A DNA stretch of 9,772 bases from NCBI GenBank assembly GCA_030425785.1, contig JAUHYJ010000090.1, positions 1 through 9,772 of the forward strand. Direction: 5' to 3'. The notes beneath the pieces were generated by a model. That model did not search any database. It was given only the letters and a program-made list of their open reading frames with translations, and had not been told where the DNA came from. Below, one piece after another: positions 5,010 to 9,772 of this stretch. The DNA comes from Acidimicrobiia bacterium (GTDB lineage Bacteria; Actinomycetota; Acidimicrobiia; Acidimicrobiales; Ilumatobacteraceae). Made by a program: the position numbers and the translations under genes. The number at the start of each line of letters is the position of its first letter. Position 1 is the stretch's first letter.

Positions 5010-7547
5010 TCAGGGGCGAAGTCGGGTGACGACGCGCCGGAGCCGGCCGATCGCATCGGTCGCCTGGCGGCGGATGCCGGGCCGCAGCGCCGGATCGTCG
5101 GCCGCGATCGCCCAGCGTCGGAAGACCACGATGACGTCGAGGTCGCCGGGCCCGCTCCCCAGGTCGGCGTCGACGGGGACGACCAGGTGGCCGCCTGCCG
5201 ACTCCGCGTACCGGTCGGCCGAGCACGGTACGGCGTCGACCCATCCGAGATCGCCGACACGCAGGTCGTCGAGCGATCGCGTCGTGGCGGCGCCGTCGGC
5301 CGGTGCGATCGTGATGTCGAACCGCTCGACCTGCACCATCGCATCGACGTCGCCCGCATCGAAGCGGATCGCGCGCAACGACCGGTAGGGAGCGCGCAGG
5401 CGCAGCACCGACCATCCCTCGGGATGCATCGCGAGCCGCTCGGCGACCTGGGGGTCGGCCAGATCGGAGTCGACGGGGAACGCCGACAGACGGCTGACGC
5501 CGCACTCCGACGGCGGGACGAGCTCGCCCGCGGGAAGGCCGCGCTGGGCGGCCGCGATCTGCACGGCGAGTGCAGGGTTCGTCGACGCGGCGATGCCTTC
5601 GATCCAGGCCGGTTCGGTGCGGCGCAGCGTCTCGACGTCGCGGAGGTTGCTCCAGCGGACGAGGTCGGCGACCGCCTCACCCCCGAGGGGCGCGAGATGC
5701 TGCCCGCCGACGTCGTCGTGTGGCCAGTCGAGCAGGGCCGCGGCGATGCGTGGGGAGGGGTGGGCGACGAGTTCGGCGAGCGACTCGGCGAACATCGCGC
5801 GCAAGGCCGGGTCGTCGACCCAGACCGCGTCGTCGAGGCCGCGCGCGGCCAGGGCACGCGCCATGTCGATCACGCCGGAGCGGGCCAGTTGCAGCGTCGA
5901 CGGCTGCGGCTCGATCTCGTCGGCGGTGACCGGGGTCCCGTCGTCGTCGACGTCGACGAGCGTGCCGATCGCCGGGGTGAGCACCCGTTCGATGCTGTCG
6001 GCGTGGTGCGCGACGGTACGTGTCGCGATCGAGATCTCCTCGTCGTCGAGAATCGTGGGGAGGTACGCCCGCAGGTCGGCGCCCATCGCCGCCCGTTCCT
6101 CGCCGGTCGCCGACAGCGCGAAGTAGAGCCCGACGACGGGCCGGCGCACGCCGCCGGCGCGAAGGATCCGTTCGAGTGCGGTCTGGATCGAGCCACCCCA
6201 CCCGACGTCGCACACGACGATCGGGCCGTCGCCGTCCAGATCGAGTTCCCGGTCGAGTTGCCGGAGCACGCGTCGACGGAGCTCGGCTGCGCCGGCGACG
6301 ATCTGGTCGCGCACGTCGTCGTCGGCGATCAGACGGGCGACGGCCCGATCGAGCACGTCGGGCCGGATCGCGTCCTGACCGCCCCACGCCGCGCGGACCC
6401 GGTCGGGGTCACAACCGAAGGCGCGAACCACGTGGTCGACGCTGGTGGGACCGCGCCGGACGAGGGCTGCGCGCACCTCGTCGATCGTGCCGTCGACGAC
6501 AGCCGCGCGCATGTCGACCCATCGCGAGGCGTGGACGAGGCGCGTGGTCGGGCCGTCCGGCCTGACGATGCCGATGAGGTCGGCGATCGTGCCGCCCTCG
6601 CGTAGCAGGCAATGGATAGTCGGTGCACCGAGGCGTTCGGTGGTGACCGAGGCCCACCGCGCGAATCCCGTGAGGGCCGGACCGAGCCCGATCGCGCCGA
6701 ACTGCCACGCGGGGTCGAGACCGTGTGGCGACCCGAGCGACATCGCTCGCATCGTCGAGGTGATGCCGCCGTCGCCACCGCGTCCGCGCGAGTAGAAGCG
6801 CATGGCCAGTGTCGGTCGTTCGACGTGTCGGTCGTCGTCCGGGAGTTCGACGTGCACGGGACGGGCACCGAGCGCCGCCGCCGTGGCGACGTCGGCGATC
6901 TCGTGATCACCGAGGTGCACCACGGCCGTGGGGTCGACGCCTCGGCCCCGGATGACCGCGTCGAGCAACCCGTCGGCCTTGCTGCGTCGGTGATCGGCGG
7001 ACGTGACGATCTCGTCGTACGAGTCGTCGGGCACGCCGATCGCCCTGAGCAGGCCCTCGAGCTGGACTGCGGACAGGTAGATGTCGCTGACGAGCACGAC
7101 CGGTACGCCGGCGCGGCGCGCCGATCGCAGCGCCTCGATCGCGGGCTCGACCGGCGAGAGCCTCCGTGCCTCGTGTGCGAGCTCGCGCGCGATCATCGCG
7201 TCGACGTCGTCGACGAGCACGTCCGGCATCTCGCCCCAGACTTCGGCGAGCGTGCACTCGGCGGCGCGATCGGTCGGCAGGTCGACCGCGATGCGGCGCC
7301 GTGCGGTCCGTTCTGCGTTGCGGCGAGCCTGCTCGAACGAGTGCGGTGTGACGTCGGGCGGGAGCAGACCGGCGTCGGCCAGCTCGTGGCCGAGGCTGAC
7401 GAAGACGTCGCTCGGTCGGGCGGCGTCGCGTGTGACGATCGTGTCGAAGACGTCGGACGTCACGAGCCGCACGCCGCCCTCAGAGATCGCCGTGGCGAGG
7501 TCGTCGAGCGTGGCTCGTGGCGCAGGCGACTCCGCCGGTCCGGACAT
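5010..7547 (-). CDS. Large HAD-superfamily protein with COG5610-like second domain, polysaccharide locus
   Basis: The product has 845 residues in three regions. Residues ~27-235 form a HAD-like domain: motif I SDVFDT with the presumed nucleophile D32, motif II VLVSD (S154), motif III K190 and motif IV GDHEIAD (D214, D219). The residue two after D32 is F34, where HAD phosphatases carry Asp, so ordinary phosphatase chemistry is doubtful. Residues ~270-640 hold a second domain that I recognise from COG5610-type proteins of polysaccharide clusters, with CLLREGGT (313-320), DVGWGGSIQ (447-455) and GLYFA (473-477); its activity is unknown to me. Residues ~680-815 look beta-rich and may be a glycan-binding module, but this is a guess. 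No signal peptide or membrane helix is seen, so it should be cytoplasmic. The frame is open back to 7943, but the ATG at 7547 is preferred: it avoids overlap with the divergent gene and has TACACT eight bases upstream. The gene sits just upstream of wzt on the same strand. Homology class is fairly sure, biochemical role open. Confidence 0.82.
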   Translation of the reverse strand: MSGPAESPAPRATLDDLATAISEGGVRLVTSDVFDTIVTRDAARPSDVFVSLGHELADAGLLPPDVTPHSFEQARRNAERTARRRIAVDLPTDRAAECTLAEVWGEMPDVLVDDVDAMIARELAHEARRLSPVEPAIEALRSARRAGVPVVLVSDIYLSAVQLEGLLRAIGVPDDSYDEIVTSADHRRSKADGLLDAVIRGRGVDPTAVVHLGDHEIADVATAAALGARPVHVELPDDDRHVERPTLAMRFYSRGRGGDGGITSTMRAMSLGSPHGLDPAWQFGAIGLGPALTGFARWASVTTERLGAPTIHCLLREGGTIADLIGIVRPDGPTTRLVHASRWVDMRAAVVDGTIDEVRAALVRRGPTSVDHVVRAFGCDPDRVRAAWGGQDAIRPDVLDRAVARLIADDDVRDQIVAGAAELRRRVLRQLDRELDLDGDGPIVVCDVGWGGSIQTALERILRAGGVRRPVVGLYFALSATGEERAAMGADLRAYLPTILDDEEISIATRTVAHHADSIERVLTPAIGTLVDVDDDGTPVTADEIEPQPSTLQLARSGVIDMARALAARGLDDAVWVDDPALRAMFAESLAELVAHPSPRIAAALLDWPHDDVGGQHLAPLGGEAVADLVRWSNLRDVETLRRTEPAWIEGIAASTNPALAVQIAAAQRGLPAGELVPPSECGVSRLSAFPVDSDLADPQVAERLAMHPEGWSVLRLRAPYRSLRAIRFDAGDVDAMVQVERFDITIAPADGAATTRSLDDLRVGDLGWVDAVPCSADRYAESAGGHLVVPVDADLGSGPGDLDVIVVFRRWAIAADDPALRPGIRRQATDAIGRLRRVVTRLRP

Positions 7548-7555
7548 GCGGCGTG

Positions 7556-7561
7556 AGTGTA
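7556..7561 (-). promoter_or_regulatory. Putative -10 element of a leaderless promoter for the HAD-type gene
   Basis: Read on the - strand, tcggTACACT ends eight bases before the ATG at 7547 and there is no Shine-Dalgarno sequence. It lies in the 53-base divergent gap at 7548-7600, which also holds the -10 candidate of the opposite gene. This supports the start chosen for the long - strand gene. Confidence 0.5.
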
Positions 7562-7586
7562 CCGATCCGGCTCCGGCGCAGCCCGG

Positions 7587-7592
7587 TAAGGT
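7587..7592 (+). promoter_or_regulatory. Putative -10 element of a leaderless promoter for the two-module glycosyltransferase gene
   Basis: ccggTAAGGT ends eight bases before the ATG at 7601. The AAGG inside it could also be read as a weak Shine-Dalgarno sequence, though it is rather far from the ATG. The arrangement matches the other three ATG-starting genes, which favours the promoter reading. No clear -35 element is seen. Confidence 0.45.
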
Positions 7593-7600
7593 CGGCCTCC

Positions 7601-9772
7601 ATGGTGGACGTGTGGCTCGCCGTACGACCCGGCGCCGGCGATCCCGAGCTGGTCGTCGATGCGGTCCGCCGGCATGCCCCGCACGCACGTCTCGCGGCGG
7701 TGTGGGGCGGCGATCCGCACCGTCGCCCGCTCGCGCCCACGGGCGCTCGTTGGGCCGATCTGGGCCTGGAGGAGCCGCACGGTCTCGGCTGGGAGCGGCT
7801 GCTCGTCGCCTCCGGGGGTGCCCGGACCGCCCTCGCCAAGGCGTGGCGTGCGCTCGCCACCGTCGGCGTGCGCGGTCCGACGGTCGTGCTGTCGGTGGGC
7901 GACGTGGTCGTCGACGGTGACGTGACCTCGTTGGTCCCGTCACATGGGCTCGCGATCGCGCGTCGGCAACCGCTGCCGCCGATCGACGACGGCCGCGCCC
8001 CGACGGCTGCGGACATCGCCCGTCTCGGATCAGTCGGGGTCGGAGCGGTCGCGATCAGCGGCGGCGACGAGGGTGCCGCACTCGCGGCGACGCTGGCTGA
8101 CGCACTCACGCTCGCGGCACCGGACGCCACTCCGGGTGCCGCGATCGCCCCCGCGGTCGGCGGGGCATCCGTGCTGCCGGGGGCTGCGTTCGTCGGCGAT
8201 CCGCCATCACCCGCGCCGGTCGTGATCGACACCAGCGTCCTCGACCGGTCCGAGCCGTGGCACGTGTACGGCGACCTCCCCGCACGGCACCCTCTGTCGG
8301 CCGACGGACCGCTCGCGTCGGCCGAAGCACGCGAGCACGATCAGTGGGCGGGTGCCGACGAGTGCCCATGTCTGCCGGGCGGCCTCGCGGTCGACGACGC
8401 GATCGTGGCGCTCGTCAGAACGGCGGTCGGGCGGTGGCGGCGCGAGGGTGCCACGCTGCCACCCGAACCATGGTCGGACGCCACCGCGTTCCGACGTTGG
8501 CTCGAGGCGCCGGCGAACCGGTGGGGGCCCGACCTCGGCCGGTACTGGGTCCAGTGGCACACGCTGCGACCCGACCTCCGCGTCGTGTTCCCGGCCCCCG
8601 AGGGACGCGACTTCCGGCAGTTCCGGGCGTGGGCCGAGGCCCGCTGGTGGGCCGACGGCGAGTCGTCGCTGCTGCGGACGGGTGCCGGCACGATGCGCCC
8701 GCCCTGGCTCGACGTCGGTCGGGCGCCCGGGGTCAACCTCGTCGGCTATCTCGGCTACGACAAGAGCATCGGAGACGTCGCACGTCGGGTCGGGGCGTCG
8801 CTCGACGCTGCGTCGGTGCCCCATGCGGCCCTCGACTACCACCGGTCGGGTAGCCCGCGCACGCTCGATCCGCCGCCCACCACCGACGAGCTGCGCTACG
8901 ACACCAACCTCTGCATCATCAACGCCGACCAGATCCCGAACCTGGTGGCCGATCACGGTGCGGCGATGCTGCCGGGGCGGCGCACGATCGGCTACTGGTT
9001 CTGGGAGCTCGAACAGGTCCCCGAGTCGTTCCGCGGCGCGATCGAGACCGTCGACGAGATCTGGGCCGGCAGCGACTTCGTCGCGGACGCGTTCCGCGCG
9101 GTGACCGACCGCCCGGTCCGCACCGTTCCGATCCCGCTCCCCGAGCCGCACGTGCCCCCGATCACCCGCGCCGATCTCGGACTGCCCGACGATCGGTTCG
9201 TGTTCCTCGTGACGTTCGACTACCTGAGCGTCGCCGAGCGCAAGAACCCGATCGGCGTGATCGAGGCGTTCCGCCGCGCCGTTCCGGCGGTGAGCGACGA
9301 CGGTCCACTGCTGGTCGTCAAGTCGCTGAACGCACACCTGCGTCCGCACCAGGCCGAGCGGACGGCGCTCGCCGCCGCCGGCCGCGACGACATCTGGCTC
9401 GTCGACCGCCACGCGACCCGCGACGAGCAGCTCGCGCTCACCGGGGTCGCCGACGCCCTGGTGTCGTTGCACCGATCCGAGGGGCTGGGCCTCCACCTCA
9501 TGGAGGCGATGTGGCTCGGCACGCCGACGATCGCCACCCGGTACTCCGGCAACATGTCGTTCTGCACCGACGAGAACTGCGCCCTGGTCGATGCCGGGCG
9601 CACGCTGGTGGTGGGCGGCGACGGCTACCTGCCGCCGGGTGCTGTGTGGGCCGACCCGGACCTCGATCAGGCCGCTGACGCGATGCGACGGATGCTGACC
9701 GACGCCGCATGGCGCGGCTCGCTCGTCGAGGCCGGCAGGGCGACCATGGCGTCGCAGCCGTCGCTGGCCGCG
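7601..9772 (+). CDS. Two-module glycosyltransferase: degenerate N-terminal module plus GT4 domain (3'-truncated)
   Basis: The frame starting at the ATG at 7601 stays open to the window end, giving 724 residues without a stop; probably only a short C-terminal piece is missing. The C-terminal module starts at about GVNLVGYLGYD (377-387), the usual opening of this GT4 group. It continues with NADQIP, GYWFWELE (464-471), ERKNPIGVIEAF (546-557) and SLHRSEGLGLHLMEAM. The last holds the E-x7-E pair E627/E635 typical of retaining GT4 enzymes, which use a nucleotide sugar and act on the cytoplasmic face. Residues ~1-360 resemble, in order of blocks, a GT-A-like transferase module found in similar fusions: VVLSVGDVVVDG (95-106), a PWHVYGDLPARHPLS block, and a tail with RRWLEAP, RPDLRVVFPAP and FRQFRAWAEA. 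Where such domains usually carry an acidic metal-binding motif, only D101 is left, so this half may be inactive. The gene is divergent from the HAD-type gene. It probably adds a sugar to the exported glycan; donor and acceptor are unknown. Confidence 0.88.
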   Translation, partial: MVDVWLAVRPGAGDPELVVDAVRRHAPHARLAAVWGGDPHRRPLAPTGARWADLGLEEPHGLGWERLLVASGGARTALAKAWRALATVGVRGPTVVLSVGDVVVDGDVTSLVPSHGLAIARRQPLPPIDDGRAPTAADIARLGSVGVGAVAISGGDEGAALAATLADALTLAAPDATPGAAIAPAVGGASVLPGAAFVGDPPSPAPVVIDTSVLDRSEPWHVYGDLPARHPLSADGPLASAEAREHDQWAGADECPCLPGGLAVDDAIVALVRTAVGRWRREGATLPPEPWSDATAFRRWLEAPANRWGPDLGRYWVQWHTLRPDLRVVFPAPEGRDFRQFRAWAEARWWADGESSLLRTGAGTMRPPWLDVGRAPGVNLVGYLGYDKSIGDVARRVGASLDAASVPHAALDYHRSGSPRTLDPPPTTDELRYDTNLCIINADQIPNLVADHGAAMLPGRRTIGYWFWELEQVPESFRGAIETVDEIWAGSDFVADAFRAVTDRPVRTVPIPLPEPHVPPITRADLGLPDDRFVFLVTFDYLSVAERKNPIGVIEAFRRAVPAVSDDGPLLVVKSLNAHLRPHQAERTALAAAGRDDIWLVDRHATRDEQLALTGVADALVSLHRSEGLGLHLMEAMWLGTPTIATRYSGNMSFCTDENCALVDAGRTLVVGGDGYLPPGAVWADPDLDQAADAMRRMLTDAAWRGSLVEAGRATMASQPSLAA

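Noticed and set aside
3994..6605. Long + strand open frames (3994-5388, 5187-6605) opposite wzt and the HAD-type gene
   Set aside because: They mirror the codon bias of the - strand genes, have no recognisable motif, and would need full antisense overlap with clear families.
7548..7943. N-terminal extension of the HAD-type gene up to 7943
   Set aside because: The extra 132 codons are Arg/Pro-rich and lie antisense to the start of the glycosyltransferase gene. The ATG at 7547 has a promoter-like hexamer at the right distance.
8207..9496. 429-codon - strand open frame
   Set aside because: Antisense to the GT4 module, whose motifs (GYWFWELE, ERKNP, E-x7-E) fix the coding strand.
1..9772. tRNA or rRNA genes, CRISPR arrays, insertion sequences, attachment sites
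   Set aside because: Coding genes cover almost the whole window. I saw no spaced repeats, transposase motifs, terminal inverted repeats or tRNA-like folds.

Overview
The window is GC-rich and almost wholly coding. GC-biased third positions and the gene types suggest a high-GC actinobacterium, possibly of the Acidimicrobiia/Ilumatobacter kind. That assignment rests on composition and protein style only. The window lies inside a surface-polysaccharide (O-antigen or galactan-like) synthesis and export locus. Six genes are supported, two of them cut by the window edges, and no intergenic gap exceeds about 55 bases.

Layout. On the + strand: (1) 1-1404, the C-terminal part of a family-2 glycosyltransferase fused to about ten membrane segments; (2) 1404-2906, a polytopic membrane protein resembling the DUF2142/GT-C group, overlapping gene 1 by one base and carrying an acidic DELPD tandem repeat; (3) 2946-3764, an ABC-2 polysaccharide export permease (Wzm). 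On the - strand, facing these: (4) 4989-3793, the matching ATPase (Wzt) with a C-terminal carbohydrate-binding-type domain; (5) 7547-5010, an 845-residue protein with an N-terminal HAD-like domain, a second conserved domain and a probable beta-rich tail. Divergent from gene 5 on the + strand: (6) 7601 to the window end, a two-module glycosyltransferase with a degenerate N-terminal module and an intact GT4 C-terminal module.

Working together (inference): the glycosyltransferases (1, 6, perhaps 2) build a lipid-linked glycan, and Wzm/Wzt export it. The extra domain of Wzt probably reads a feature of the glycan, and the HAD-type protein upstream of wzt is a candidate for making or removing such a feature.

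Two points stand out. The transporter subunits are encoded convergently rather than in one operon. All four genes that begin with ATG (3, 4, 5, 6) have a TAnnnT hexamer 7-8 bases before the ATG and little or no Shine-Dalgarno sequence, which suggests leaderless transcription. The one internal operon gene (2) instead starts with GTG behind a strong Shine-Dalgarno sequence.
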